From Mytilus edulis (Eukaryota > Mollusca > Bivalvia > Mytilida > Mytilidae), in NCBI RefSeq assembly GCF_963676685.1, contig NC_092352.1, forward strand, positions 23,517,117 to 23,581,116: a DNA stretch of 64,000 nt. Reading direction: 5' to 3'. The position numbers were made by a program, and so were the translations under genes. Shown in pieces: positions 1 through 13,710 of this stretch. How positions within the stretch are numbered: position 1 is the stretch's first letter; the number at the start of each line of letters is the position of its first letter. The notes under the pieces were generated by a model that saw nothing but the letters and a program-made list of their open reading frames with translations, had not been told where the DNA came from and made no database searches.

Positions 1-3000
1 AGCACATCTTGAAACCAGGCAATAAGCTTAAGTAAAAGCATTATATTGAAATAAACTCCAAACTAATACCCTTTTCATGTTTTGTTAAAGCCCAAGGTTG
101 TTATTCCGTAAACAGTATGTCATCCAAACTCGGAAACTCAAAGTCGGTTACTAACTCACTGCAATATACCAATGAATAAAAAGTATTTCAGTATGAACTG
201 GCATAAGAAAAATTATGTCCGCCCATCTGTTGAATTTCTGGAAAAGGGATGACGGACATGACAAGATCATCTGAAAACACATTGATAATAAATTATTTGC
301 ATTATGTTTTCAATAGGCGAAAGCAAATTTGCAACATGGTATACAAATACTTTGTAATTTGTGCTAAACTTGCAAATCACACATTTTCATGACAAATCAT
401 AAAGAATCTGTGACAAAATCGTCAGTAAGTACTTTTACTTTGTCGCTGAAATCCCTATGCATTATCGCCAGGTGAAAAATTCTTATAGTAATCATTTTTC
501 TACAGATTTGATGAGGTTTATTGTTAATAAAATGTTTCTTCTGTGTGCTAGTAAAAGTTAGTGTCAACAAGTAACAAACATAGACAATATGTTGTTTAAA
601 GTAACAAATTGTGCACCTGGTACAAACTAATTTCTTTGTCGATCGATCTTCTTCCGTCGTTACGGACGCCATATATTTAACTGTTTTTCACTTTTTCTTT
701 TAATGAATTTCAAGAATATGAAATTGTGACTTCATATTCTCTCAAATATGTATTCGAAAGGACATGGATGCAAACAATAAATGTTGATTGAATTGCGAAT
801 TGAACGTCCGTGTATGGATTGTTAACTTCTTATTTTCTGTAATAAGTCTTACCATTTACTGCAATGTAAAGATGAGATTATGATAAATAATATAAGGGGG
901 AATCTCGTGTAAATATTCATGCGATAGCTACATTTTCAATATACGAAATACACTACTTACCAATTATCATCAAGATGTAGCCTCCCATGTATCCGTAGTA
1001 TATCGAGCTAGTGTATCTGATCTGACATTAGTGTCATTGGTCCGTATTAATCATACTTTAGTTTGCAATCTTATCGTGTCTGCATCTTTTTTTTCAGTGT
1101 TGGTTTGGTGTAATGTCAATCAAAATCTTATTGTAGTCTGTTGTCTGGATCTTCATATGAAACATTTTAAGATAAAAGTAAAAAATCACGGGACCTATTC
1201 TAACATTTCGTTCATGTTATATACTTATTTCAAGTTAACAATAATAATGTTAGATGCAAATTATTTTGACGCTGAAGATGTCTCTCATAAATTCCAATGC
1301 AAAAAAGAAATACATGGAAAGTTAAAAGTTGAATTAATTCTTGTGTGATTAAAAGAAGTTCAGTCTTCCTTAACTTGTGAATTTATTTCGTTCTACTTGT
1401 CACACTATCAAGTTAAGTAAAATAAAGGTATATTTAATATCTTATTCTTGAAAATAAAATGCCAAATAAGAGATAGGGCATGTCGTTCACACTGACTTAC
1501 ATTTTTCGATCTTGAAAATTAGTTTCATTATCTCTGCCTATTTTTCGGAAAAAAATATATGTTATCCTCTCTTGAATTATGTTAAATAATATGTGTTTTT
1601 TTGTCGTGTGTATTGAATTTAGAAAATTAGGTAGCCGAACCATTTGTTTTGCAAAATGCAACTTCTCCTTAGTGGTCGCAATGGTGCGATGTGAATAAAC
1701 TTGACGGTTTCTCGATAAGAAATTATTTCCATAAGGACCAGTTGCACAATACAGATGATATACTTTAGGATCCTAAGAGATCATGTTTTTTTTTAAGATT
1801 TACTATTTCGTGTAGTTGTTATATTGAAGAACTGCGAAATGAATATTTACACCATATCTTCCATTGGTATTAAACACAATAGTGATTGATCTCATCTTTA
1901 GGTGCTAGATGACGTATAGAAAACCAGTTGTTTTTCTACTATTCGTCGTGCATTCTTACAAAAACATATTATTGTAAGAGAATTTCATATTTCAGAATCA
2001 TATATCCATTTGTAAACATCTTTTTGTAAACGAATGTTAGAAAATGTCGTATTCTGAATTTCATCAAGGTATAGAGTGAATTAATTTTCCAGACTTGCGT
2101 CGCGAAGGAAAACAGTACCAGATATACAATTTATGAGCATACAAAATTTTTTTTGTCTTTATTGTGTATTAGTTGGTATATTAAATTATAATGTGCAGTA
2201 AACTTAAGAAAGTTATTTTTTAATCGTTTAACTCCAACTGATCGGTAGATATTGTTTTAAATTATAGTAAATCTTATTTGCCCTCGTTCTCCAATCTGTT
2301 GTGATCTAATTTTCGTTGCTAATTACACACAGTTGTTATAGTATAATCAAGTTTGCAATATCTATCAGCTTAAACTCGTAGAAATATGAATTAAGTTTAG
2401 CCAGTTTATAGAAAAATGTTTAAAAATATTAAAACACAAAAACTAAAAACGAGCGCATAATAATGGCAACTAACACTTGTTACAATATGTAGACCACTCA
2501 TCAATTTTTGAAATTTTGTCTGTATGCAAACTAGTATTGTTATTGTATTTTTGTGAAATAAATGAATGTATTAGACCTCATGTTACCTTTTTTTATATAT
2601 AAAAATGTTACAAACTAAGTATAAAAAGGTTGAAATGTTAAATTGGTGACACAACAATCAGTACTTTAGTTTGATTAATCTTGATTGCTTATTGCATTTG
2701 GTTTGCTTAAGTGTCGTGATTTCATTGGATTCTATCAAGCTATATTTGGAATGTAAGGAAAATTAAAACACGACGAAACCATGAAAAGGCTGGAGGAAAG
2801 AGAGCTCCAGAATAACAAAACCATAAACATATACACGTCGGATTGTAAGATATGCGAATGTTTGCAGTGAACTTTCAAATTTCAATTACCGTACGTATTG
2901 TTTTTTCTTTTTTATATCATAATAAAAAATACTTTTGAAGCAGGGATTAAACGTTAGAGAGGTTAAAAACATTAGCGACATTAAGTAAAACTAAGCTTAA

Positions 3001-3029
3001 ATTCTTTAAAAAAAAAACCTTTAAGGAAA
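1..3029. other. Intergenic or intronic, no gene recognised
   Basis: AT-rich sequence with only short chance ORFs. I see no exon with good splice sites, no RNA gene and no bounded mobile element. The short minus-strand reading frame that starts at 672 has a plausible N-terminus but no convincing donor, so it is not called. Confidence 0.5.
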
Positions 3030-3530
3030 CTAAATAAAGGCAACAGTAGTATATCGCTGTTCAAAAGTCATAAATCGAGAAAGAAAAAAATCCAGTTCAC
3101 AAACTAAAACTGAGGAGAAAACATTAAGTATAAGAAGAACACAACTAAAAACAGAACACTGAAGTACATAAAAAACGACAATGCAGCATACATAGTAACG
3201 AACTATTAGATACCAACTGCCAAATTCCTGACTTGGTACAGAACATTTTAAGACAAAATGGTGGTTGAACGTGGTTTTGTGGCATGCCAAATCTCGCACC
3301 TTATGGCAATGTAAAATATATAAAATTACATAACATGGCGGTAATACAGTACAAATAAATGCAATAACACTCAAGACAGAGAAATGCATAATTATATAAT
3401 TAATATAATAGTACATTTCGACATGTTCACCACAGATTAACAACGAGTCACTAAACCTAATTAAGGACAGTACACAAAAACAGCATAATAAAATTACAAA
3501 CCGTGTGTTTGTCACACGAATGTATCAATG
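3030..3530 (-). repeat. Dispersed mussel-type repeat, antisense
   Basis: Read on the minus strand this matches, from memory, a repeat common in mussel sequence that ends in a stretch encoding FEQRYTTVAFI-like residues. A shorter relative is at about 39000-39080. The 161-codon open frame inside it is hydrophobic, lacks domain signatures and is best seen as a repeat shadow, not a gene. Confidence 0.5.
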
Positions 3531-3959
3531 CCACAAAAAGGAACATCACAGGTCAATTCAAAAACATTTAGATATAAATCAATATATAGTCTTTAATTCT
3601 GCAATTTGATGTATTATAACAATTACAAGAAATGATAGAAGTTGTGTAACTAACTGCACTGTCTAACTATGTCGGCCTTTCTTCCAAATCAAACTGTGTA
3701 AAACATATAAATAAAACTAAGCAACGCTATTCAGACACCGCTTCAATATGGAATAAACCTCGCAGTTGAAACGATATTACGAAATTATTGAACCAATAGT
3801 TCCCAGAGATTAAGTTGATCTTCTGCTCAAAATACAGATGTTGTGTCCATGCTTTGCCTACAAGGATCTGAAAAACCTCAGTTTGGCTCTATGTTTTTAA
3901 CCTTTAAAAATTTAAGTCTAAAATGTCATTGGCTGATTTAATAATTACAAGAACAGAGA

Positions 3960-4385
3960 GAATGCCAGACCGTTGTTAACGCTGGAAAGTTTAACGGACG
4001 ATATTGCGAGCTTGTTGATCGACATAGGATATATGTGTCACCCGAATACGTTCTGACTGTCATAACCACAATCCCGTCTTATCATCACTGAATGAGACTG
4101 ATCATCGGATTTGTACTGACAAAAGCAACACGACGGGTATCACATGTAGAGCTGGAACAAACTGCCATTCCGGAGCACCTTATATCACCACAGTTGGGTT
4201 TTTGTTTTGTCTGGAGTTTGTGTTGCTTAGTCTTCTATTTTCTATTTTGCGGAATGTTGTTTGTTTTTTTCGTCCTGTTTTCCTCGTGTTTTTCTATGAC
4301 GTTGACAGTTATTATTCGATTTACGATCTTTGAATGTCCCCTTGGTCTATTCTGCCTCTTTTTTTCAGTTAAGACATTCATTATC
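3960..4385 (+). mobile_element. Penelope-like element, 3'-end fragment
   Basis: The sequence follows the 3' untranslated part of the fuller Penelope-like copy at 37260-37557: an acacgacgggt block, a gagcacct block, then the tail ending in a cccctt-ggt-ctctttt-like terminus. It is strongly diverged and has no RT left. Assignment rests on alignment by eye to the later copy. Confidence 0.55.
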
Positions 4386-6479
4386 TGAGTTTAATAATAC
4401 AAATACGAAACAAGAGTAGACAAATGCATCACATTTATATATTGTTAAAGTATGCATTACGGCGTATCTCTGGAATAATTAAAAGATTTTATTTGTGTCT
4501 TCGGTTAAGTTAACCTAAAGAACTAAAATCTTCTATGAATAAATTTAGAAAAAAAAACCCATACTTCTCAGCTTTATCACTAATTGGCAATTAGGACAAA
4601 AGACAGGATGTAATCTGCACATATCAACAAAATAATCAATGTTTGCAAAATTACGTGGTATAAGAGTGAGAATTGGGATTATACGGTAATTATCCAAACA
4701 AAGCTATTGTTAAATATCTAAGATTATGTTACATACACTTGGTAGAATAAATTGTTTATCATTTTGTCATTTTCTTTTTCTTAGATCTAATATGAATTAG
4801 CTATATTAATTACTCACTCTAACATAAGGACAGTATTCAGTTTCGTTTTGCACTTCGTGGTTTTTGATAAGTCAATGGTATATATATAAATATAACAAAA
4901 TGAGCTATGATTAATTTGGAAACTAATTGAAAGGAATTAACGTTTTCACTTCCTCAGGCAATTGTTTTAGGGCTATTCTTGTTATTCATATATTATATAA
5001 CAACAAGAAGCTGTGGATTGATTGCCATTGCGACAACCATAAGAACTGTAATACTTTAGGAGCTTAATAACCAAAAAGATCTTGGAAATAATAGCCTTAT
5101 CAATTTAAGCTCAACTAAAGAAATTGAAACTTAGTTTCGTTATTATTTCTAAATCTATAAGCGGACAATTTAAGAATGGTTTGTAATAAAAAGTAAAATA
5201 ACAAACAAACAAGATCCGAGGAAAAAAAGTAAAATAACAAAAAAACAAGCTCCGAGGAAAATTCTTAACGGAAAGCCCCTGGTAAATAGCAAAATCAAAC
5301 GCTAAAACACATCAAACAAATGGATCAGAGCTGTCATTTTTCTGAAATAGTGCAGATATATGTAGAAAAATGGTGCATTCAGCCCGGTTTGATAGCCAGC
5401 TAAACCGCCCGATTATATGACAGTCGCATAAAATCCATTATGTTGATAAGAACATAGTCAAAATAAATTAAAGTTCAACGCCAATATAATATCCACAAAA
5501 AGGTATCTATTAATCTTTAAAATGAAAGGGTTGAGGGTTTAATACTTTTTTAAAACACTTTTTCTAGTTTTTAACAGAAAGTTTTCTTTTGGGGAGGGGA
5601 ATGTTCTATTTTATATTCTCTACAATACATCTTCTTTTTTAACTTTTTATTATTTTGAATTAAATAATCATTTACAGATTACCTGTACTCACCTGTATTT
5701 CAATCAAATTTCAATTGCAAAAACAACAAAACACATGATACCAACATATATACTTCTTTGTTTGTAGGAATAGAAGGAATATTAATTTATAGAATGCAAA
5801 ATAGCAAGAAGACAACATTACGATGTGTGATAAACAAATAGACATCATAGATAATAATGTCAAAATAGAGGTACAGTCGTGTTTTCTTGTGTGCAATGAA
5901 ATATTATTTTAATTTTTTCTATAGGACAGGATAAAACTTAACTCATGCCTAGTATTTCTTTATTTGAAACAAAGATTCTGCACAATTTTTTAAAAGTGCA
6001 AATTTAATCATTGGTGGATTCCAACTTATCAAGTCAATAAACTACGTCAGAACCTAAAATCTATAATTTAAGACCATCGTGTATTTTTTATGAAAATGAT
6101 TCAAATATTTATCAGCAAGGTACGATAAACTTTTTTAGAAAATGAACGAGACGTTCTTTTACATACCCCAGGTTAATCTGAAACATTCTGGTCAGACACC
6201 GGCGACGTTTTACAAAGTATGAATAGCAGCTGCATGCTCTTGAATACAGAATGAGTTTGGAAATGTATATCCCATATACATGTGAAGTTGGTATACTGCT
6301 ACTAAGGTGAGATTAATTTACAATTTTAAATCTAAAATCATATCGTCTGTAATAGACTCTGGTACCGAGATGACCTGTCTTATCAAACTCGAGGTATGAA
6401 TCTAAAAATGGAGCAAAGGAAGCCGTGTCTATTAATTCTATTTCTAGCTCATAACCCAACCAGAAAAATTCAGATTGCC
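4386..6479. other. No gene; contains an antisense dispersed repeat at about 5190-5350
   Basis: At 5190-5350 two partial direct copies of a tccgagga-containing block occur; read on the minus strand they match the repeat at 22720-22904, which ends in a ttcctcgga-ttcagtatt segment. The rest shows no supported coding sequence. A segment near 6170-6470 looks like old repeat DNA but I cannot assign it. Confidence 0.4.
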
Positions 6480-8400
6480 AATGGAAAGAACATCATAAAT
6501 ATATCTGAATTATGCTAGCACTGAAGAATTGACAACTGAGCTGATGATACCCTCGAGAACCGGGAGCGATATCGACCCAGTGCTGTAACGTATATAAACA
6601 ACACTAAACAAATGTCATGCGTGCCAAGCGCTCTTTTTGATTTACCTTCATCAGGAACGCTCAAAGCCGATTGTTTGAGTGCCAAAGATGCATTTGAACC
6701 AAAACAGTTAAAAGAGCTTTATGACATTCAAATACCTACACATAACAGGCCAGTCTTTTTTTTTTATTATTTCTTAACAACTTATAAATATAAAATGGGA
6801 TAGTTCAAGAAAGATTTTTATATATCATGTCAGTACTGACGTTTTGACCAATAAAATGAAAATATCGTGAAGACTGACAGTCCACTTGCATCGATCCAGT
6901 GCTGTAAAAACAACACTTTAAATCATTTTATGCGTACACTGCATTTTTAATTATTTACCTACATGAGGAACGCTCAAATCCAAATATTTGAAAGCCATGG
7001 ATAAAAAAAAACGAAAATATTAAAGCGCTTGACGACCATAAAATAGCTTTAAATCTTAGCTAAATCTTTGTAATGTCAACTTTGACATAGGGAGTTGAAA
7101 CTTACGTCTCGTATTAAAAATAAATACCTTTATAAACGGAAAATTTAAGAAAGGTGTCTTATAAATCATGACAGTACTGACTGCTAAGATGATGGTAATA
7201 TAAGAGACTGAGAGTGAACAAGCAGCGGTATTGGCCCAGTGCTGTAAAAAAAAGTTACAAAACAATTAATTCCATACGTCCTAAGCGGGTTTTTTTTTCT
7301 GGATTTAACCTTAATCAAGAATGTTCAAAGGCAAATATTTGAAAGTCATTGATTATAACCAAATATATCTAAGGACAACTTTACCTGAAGGATCTGAAAC
7401 CTGTATTTCTCAAAACATTATAAATTCATAAACAGATAATTGAATAAATGTGTGTTATAAATCATGACAGTTCTAAAGTATTGACTACTGAGATGATGAT
7501 ACTCTCGGTGACTGGTATTCCATTGGAAACGGTATTGGTCCGGTGTTTTAAAATTGAAAACAACCTTTTATGAATATCTTGCGTCCGAAGAACTTTCCTG
7601 GATTTACCTTCATCGAGAACGCTAAAAGGCGAATATTTGAAATCCAATGATGTGTAAGAACCTATTCAATTTTGAATTATATGACCACAAAATGACAAAA
7701 AAATAATAGCAAATCCATCTAAGGGCTACTTAGTCAAATGATTTGAAACCTTAATTACTTAATAACTTGTTATTTTATAACTGAGCGATGAAGAAAGGTT
7801 AACTATAAATCATGTCAGTACTGAAATATTGACTTCTGAGCTGATGATCCCTTGCGGACTAATAGTGCATCGGAAGCGGTATTGTGCAGGTACTGTAAAA
7901 GCTAATGATGTATAAGAACCAAAACAGTCAAGGAGGTATGTAACCAAAACAAATACCTACAAATTATAGCCAAATGTATTTAAGGGCAACGTTGCCTGAA
8001 GGATTTGAAAACCTTAATATCTCAATTCATAAACGCATAATGCGAGAGAGCCTTGTTATTAATCATGTCATTACTGAAGTATTGACTATTGAGCTGATGA
8101 TACCTTCGTTGAATCAAAACTGTTGACGAGAAATATGACTAAAAACAATAGCCAAATCCATCTGTGAGCAATTTTGCATGAGAGAATTGAAACTGCAGTT
8201 TCTCAGTAATTTCCAAATTTCCAAACGGACAATTTAAGAATTTCAGAAAGGTTTTATGATAAATAATTTCAGTATTGAATTACTTTGACCAGTGATCTTA
8301 TAATACCCTAGTGGATTGATAGTCCTCCACCAACGATATCGAACAAGTGCTGTAAAAAAATAAAAACAAGACTTCATAAATGTCATGTCTCTCAATCACT
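6480..8400. repeat. Degenerate tandem array, about 300-bp units
   Basis: A composite motif recurs about every 300 bp: an atcatg-cagtactga block, a gctgatgatac block, a cggtattg..cagtgctgtaaaa block, then on the opposite strand a gagcgttcctgatgaaggt block. Copies or partial copies are visible near 6540, 6830, 7170, 7470, 7810, 8060 and 8270. Units have diverged heavily, and the short frame at 6612-6803 is part of one unit. A single dispersed relative of the gagcgttcctgat block lies at 61870. Confidence 0.65.
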
Positions 8401-8984
8401 TTCAATTGTCAGATTTGTAACAGATTCTCCTTCAAACTATTTCATATAAATACCAAAGTTAATGTATTGGTCATTCTCTTAAAATGTCTTACAGAACTAG
8501 ACTAATCACCTGGTATGAACAAATCGACGGGTACCACATTTGGAGCAGGTTTTTGTATCTTATCATTTAAATTACCATGTTCAATACAACAAATGGAAGT
8601 TTTTAACGACCTTGACTGGCTATACAGCCCTTGCACGGTCGGCCCTGGCTTGCGCCTTTTTATGCATTAAATAATTCAATTTTTACCTTATGGTAATTGA
8701 CATAATTTAGAATGACAAAATAAAATTTTATAAAAAATATTCCGAATTCCACATCATTCGACTTTTTATTCCTAGTTATTTCTATTATCATCGTTGTTTG
8801 TCTGTGGTCAGTGAAAGTATTTCTAGTCAACTATAAAAAGTATATGGTCAACTGGGGGCAAATCTTCATTTTAGTTCTTATAAGAAATGACAGTAGTATA
8901 TAAATTAATGTAAGGTACACATGATTATAAATCGAACTTAGTTCCAGTACTGTAATTTCGGACCATCAGAATGCAATGTTATAA
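8401..8984. other. No gene; small repeat fragments
   Basis: At 8490-8560 there is a fragment resembling the Penelope-like 3' region (a cgacgggtaccaca block as at 37340). At 8600-8660 there is a segment (gccctt-gcacggtcgg) that I associate with common mussel repeats. Nothing else is supported. Confidence 0.35.
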
Positions 8985-9512
8985 CCTTTAATTATAGCTT
9001 TAACATGTAATACAATTGTAAATTAATGAAAATGTTAGATAATCAGCAATGAGACAGTTATTTTATAACATAATTATACCAAAAGTATACATCTAGATGT
9101 AATTACAGTCTTTAAAAGCTAACATTATAGACAACAAAGATTTTCCATTACAATAACTTTCTAATTGAACAAAGATAAACAATTATACCCACTAACGTAA
9201 CAGGTATGTGACGTATTCAGACTAACTTTTCATCACCCTTCCCATGTAATTTCAGTTCAGCAGAACAACATGTAATAACCTTTAATTGTGGCTTTAACAT
9301 GTAATACAAATGGAAATTAATGGAAATGATGGATAATCGGCAAAGAGACAGTTATTTTATTACATAATTATGCCAAAAGTATACATCCGAATGTAATTAT
9401 ATAAGTCTATTATAGACTACCAAGATTTTCAATCACAAAAACTTTCTGATTGAACAAAAATATCATAAACAATAACAAATACGAATATAGCAGGCACATG
9501 ACGTATATAGAT
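8985..9512 (+). repeat. Direct duplication of about 240 bp
   Basis: The block 8985-9226 is repeated at about 9275-9512 with many substitutions. Both begin with taacctttaatt, contain gagacagttattttat, a ccaaaagtatacat block, and end near a tgacgtat segment. The offset is about 290 bp. No coding signal is seen. Confidence 0.7.
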
Positions 9513-11127
9513 TTGCTCTTTGTAGTTGTCTATAATTGCTTACTATCACTTCCTTGATAGTGGTAGTGGTCTCGGCTATCATACCGCATCTCCTTATTTT
9601 TACATCAAATATATATCCGCTCTTATGAGAGAACTTAAAAGTAAAATCATATAGATAGGAAATTTCAATAAGGCACAATAGCGACAAAAATTGTCTGTCA
9701 GTTTTGTTAAGTATTTGTTTGATTTATAATTTCCTGCTACGGTAGTGTCATTATAAAGTACTGAAATCAAATTAACTTACCAACAATTCGCACAAGAACC
9801 TATCAAGACCGGTTATAAATGACGATCCCATGTGTATCTATTCTGGCTACAAAATCTCGCAAATGAGATTTTAAACGCAATATTGAATTTTTTTATTTCT
9901 ATTATACTTTTAGAATTTTTGTAGAGGTCATGTGTGAATTGCTAACCGCTCTATAACGAGGTAGAATATATCTCGCTTATTAAGCAAAGAAATAAATCTT
10001 AAAATATTTGTGCCGAATGTTTTGTGTAATTCTTCTGTATACGGAAACATTATCAAGAATAATTGGTTTATGATAACTACATATATGAAGAAAACTGTCT
10101 TGTGTATTGTAAAATGACAAACGGTAGATGTTTAACAAGATTTCCAGCACATTATTGAACGATAAATATTCTAAGAAGTGGCAGAGAAAAACAATTTAGG
10201 AATTTACGATCAGTTAACTCTGATATATTACTGCGTCAGAAAAATACGGGCATGTTACCAATGTTATTTGTTACTACATTCAAAGCCGACTGTCAAAGAC
10301 TACTGGCGCTATCAATATGTCTTAGAAAAATGTCTTTGAAAGAAAAAAATGTCTAAATTATACAATGTGTGCTTAAGATTAATGCGATCGCTATGGTTAA
10401 AGATGTCTGTGGAATAAACAAGCGTATAGTGTGAATATTAAAAAAAAAGAACAAATGCCTAGCAAGATTAAAATTAACGATGTCTGGCGAAGTTATTGAG
10501 TGTATAGACTCTTTAGATACTGTGTATTCGTAAAAAAAAAAATTCATTGCAAATCATTCACATGTTAAATAATCTGTTTTAATATACTATTTCGATTCAA
10601 TTGATTAATATTACTATAAAAACGTCTACAAAATAAACTCATCATAGAAAATACGACATACTAATTTTATGTTTTTGTGTGAATACTAGTAGTTATATTG
10701 CTTTAGACAACGATTGAATCTATGTGTTAGTAGACACATACATCTATTGTAATATATGTCTACTGTCTTAGGATGATTATATTTAGACCAAATGTGCTCT
10801 CGCTGCGACACAGACTGTCAGATGTTGAAATTGGAAATAGCTAATAATTCTGGTATAGAGCGTATACTAAAGCTATTTCCTCGTGAAATATCACAAAAAC
10901 CTTTAACTTTCAAGATATGTAAAATTTGGAGATGTTGGATGATTGCTTATGAGGCAACTATCAACCAAAGACAAACGGACTGACTGATGAGTCCAACATG
11001 TTTAATAAAAATGAACGGCGAGCATAGACACATTTTTGTTTTGTTTAGGTAAGGACAAATCAATACATTTAATTAAAAAAAAAATTCAGATGTTTGATTT
11101 TTATTTACCATTTATTAGCATTATGGT
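9513..11127. other. No gene; old repeat remnants
   Basis: At 9520-9600 there is a partial copy of the dispersed repeat that ends in atcataccacatctcc (see 52520-52695). A short remnant near 10930-10980 (gaggcaactatcaaccaaag) resembles another common mussel repeat. No supported gene or RNA. Confidence 0.35.
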
Positions 11128-11345
11128 TTTCGGTCTGTGTGTCCATCCGTTCGTCCAGTCGTTAGTCTGTCCCGCTTCAAGATATAGTTTTTGGTCTAGG
11201 TAGTTTGTGCTGAAGTTGAAGTCCAATTAACTTGAAACTCAGTACACATGTTCGTATTTTAATGCCAAATAGAGTTTTTACCCCAATTTCACGGTTTACT
11301 GATCATAGATGAAAGTTTGAGTCCTTGTACAATGGACACATTCTG
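11128..11345 (+). repeat. Dispersed molluscan repeat (ggtctgtgtgtcc type)
   Basis: The run ggtctgtgtgtccatccg, followed by gttcgtccag and a block reading ttgaagtccaattaacttgaaac, matches from memory a widespread repeat in bivalve genomes. It ends near the gtacaatggacacattctgg segment. Non-coding. Confidence 0.5.
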
Positions 11346-11439
11346 GCGTTTTTTTTTATAAAAAAAAGAGTGTTATGTTGGCCTAAATATTTATCAAAGG
11401 TATCAGGATTATAATTTAATACGCCACACTGTTCAACAA

Positions 11440-11780
11440 AATAATACATTACTAAAGCAACAAACCGACTCCTCTTCTTGTCGGCTTGTTCCTTTGTTCG
11501 TTTATGAGACAGAAATCGCATACAAGGTTTCTCAAGAAAAATGATTTTTTTTTTTACTTCTCCTTCCTCTTAAAAGACGAGGTTCTCTCGCAGAATAATT
11601 CAATTTGGTGACTATGCATTCCACTTAACTTACAATATGGGATACCATATCATAAGTTGACCATGGATACTTTCGAATTTCCTTTCATAACATCCCGTCC
11701 TCTTGTCTTCGACTGTGACATCATCGAATTCGATATATCATGAGCAACAAGAGTGCCAGCAGTGTTGTACCTGTTCATTC
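11440..11780 (+). mobile_element. Penelope-like element fragment
   Basis: Pieces align by eye to 36690-36840 (the cttgttggcttgttccttt block and the ttggtgactatg block after the RT active site) and to the 3' region of the same family. Internal parts are deleted and the reading frame is lost. Confidence 0.5.
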
Positions 11781-12029
11781 CATCGGATACAGAAGTACAT
11801 GAGATTAACTATATGTTTGAGTTGTTTTCGAGTTTTTCAAATTTTTATGCCATGATGGGTGGCCAGATGTTTGTATTTCGGCGTTTTCCCTTTATTTTGG
11901 CCAGGGTTTTGTCTGTTTCGATTTATTGATTCTGATCGACCTATAGTATCATATCTTACTGTACACAAACATTAACCATTTTAATCGTAAAGATACATTA
12001 AGATACTAAGTTCAAATGTGATTCAAAAA

Positions 12030-12250
12030 GATGAAAAACCAACATAGACACAACTGTCTTGTTTCAAGGGAATTGGTAAACAATACTTCGTAAAAACAAT
12101 CTGATTAGAACAAAAAGTTCTCTTAAACTCATATCATCGAAATGTTTCATTTTTGTTTCAAACGATTTCTTTACGCTTGATGGGCGAGATTTTCAACAAA
12201 CAATTGGCAATTGATCAAACTACTCCTTTTCTTGTTGGCTTGTTCCTTTA
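12030..12250 (+). mobile_element. Penelope-like element fragment (RT middle)
   Basis: Aligns to 36530-36740 of the fuller copy: a block ending in acttcgtaaaaacaa, then ttcaacaaacaattggc (the FQQT-GIP-like RT segment), then the cttgttggcttgttcctttatt block. Frame is broken. Confidence 0.55.
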
Positions 12251-12279
12251 TTCGCATTATGCAGACTAAATGTTTTTTG

Positions 12280-13400
12280 ACAATATACTCGGATTTTTCA
12301 AATCAGTTGCTCTAGAAAAAATGTGAGAATAGATCCTTTCTTAAACTTTTTTGCCAATAAAGAGTTCGATGCTAATAACATGGACAATATCCTTCATCAT
12401 AAAAATATAATCATCGAAAATACTTCTCTATTTTATAGATCAATATGTACCTATCATTTCATATACCTATACTAAACAAGTTGCAATTAAAAATTTCCAA
12501 TTACAAATGCATATTGCAGGATCTAAACATTGACATCTTCAGGTATAATCCTCAAACATATATAACCCGACTAGCCACGTTATTACTGGTAACCTAAACA
12601 TTGTCGTTAACACTTCTTTAAGAAATGTGGCATCCAAAGGCTCGTAATAACGTCAGTATCTGATGGATTTAGTCAAGGGTAATGTCAGGCAATTGGTTTA
12701 ACCTAAATCTATAAAGACCCAAGTGTTGCAAAGTACCTGTCCTACCTCCAGGACAAATATGTAGGGTTTTTATTCTCGCAGATAAAGCCCCCAACAACAC
12801 CATTGTTGTGTGTAAATCACATTACATAAACTCCTTGATAAAAGAAATACGTATCAATTTGGTTGGAAACTCAACATAGACCCCAACGACACTTACCAAA
12901 TTAGGAAATCACGGATAATCATAAGTTTTTTCGTTGTTCATTTGGAATTTGAACCAGATATGATGAGCTTGATCTTCCATCACTGTCTGGATTACATAAA
13001 TTTCAAAAGTGTCTTACACACAACGTTGAAACTGTTGGTCTATCAAGCGCTCCACGCAAACTTTTCTAAATTATTAACTTAATTATATCGGCAATCAGAG
13101 CCCATACTTCATAGTTATTGTTAAACTACATATTCTAGAGACGGCGTTGATCAGATGTGGATAATAAAAAAAAAAAGATTCGTTAGAGTACTAGTAGATC
13201 TTTCATTTTGCAACATTTGACTTTTCTACAATTTACACAATTATTCTCCATTCCAAACTAAGAGAAAAAGCGAAAGAGTTAGTCCTTCTTTGTTTCATAA
13301 AAACAAAAGGCCAACGTAGATACAAGCATCCTGTCTAAGAGAGTGGTATATCGGGTTTTTTAAAACATAATCACTCTGATTGAAACAATACATTCCAATT
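12280..13400 (+). mobile_element. Penelope-like element, 5' part of a split copy
   Basis: Collinear with 32800-33537 plus 36028-36600: it includes the atatccttcatcat block, the gataaagcccccaacaacac block and the FDFSTLYT-like RT motif region near 13220. Many frameshifts and stops. It stops at about 13400, and its continuation is found at about 22905-23540, so the intervening 9.5 kb is a later insertion or nested set of insertions. Confidence 0.65.
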
Positions 13401-13710
13401 GACTTGTTTATCATCTTAATAACGTGTTATATTAGTCTTTTATTTGTCTTTTTGAATATTTCTTTTACTGTTTATTCTATTCTTTTGGTGGTATTCAATT
13501 GACGTTTCTCTGTACATCCCGTCATTTTTTTGCTAATATGCTTTGTCTGAATGTCTTTTTTGTGTTTCTTGGTTAATATGACGTGGCTCTGTACTTATGC
13601 ATCCCGTCATTGTGTTATTGTTCTATGATCATTTCTGTAATATTTTCGTTCGGTTTTTTTTGCTAATGTGCTTTGTCTGCGTGCCTTTTTGTGTTTCTTT
13701 CTTGCATGTG
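13400..13710 (+). repeat. Repeat hosting the gypsy insertion, left part with internal tandem units
   Basis: Two imperfect units of about 160 bp share ctgtacatcccgtca, ttttttgctaat and tttttgtgtttct segments. The unit broken by the gypsy LTR at 13711 resumes after the 3' LTR at 22511 (acttggctttgtacatcc), which confirms the insertion point. The right part runs to about 22904. Confidence 0.6.

Noticed and set aside
397..672. 91-codon minus-strand ORF starting MASVTTEEDRSTKK
   Set aside because: The start looks gene-like, but the rest has no domain, no good splice donor is near the plausible part, and no partner exon lies in the window.
3030..3515. 161-codon hydrophobic minus-strand ORF as a membrane protein gene
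   Set aside because: It coincides with a dispersed repeat; hydrophobicity follows from T-rich repeat sequence.
10970..11000. gactgatgagtcc as another hammerhead core
   Set aside because: No GAAA box or pairing stem II follows at a suitable distance.
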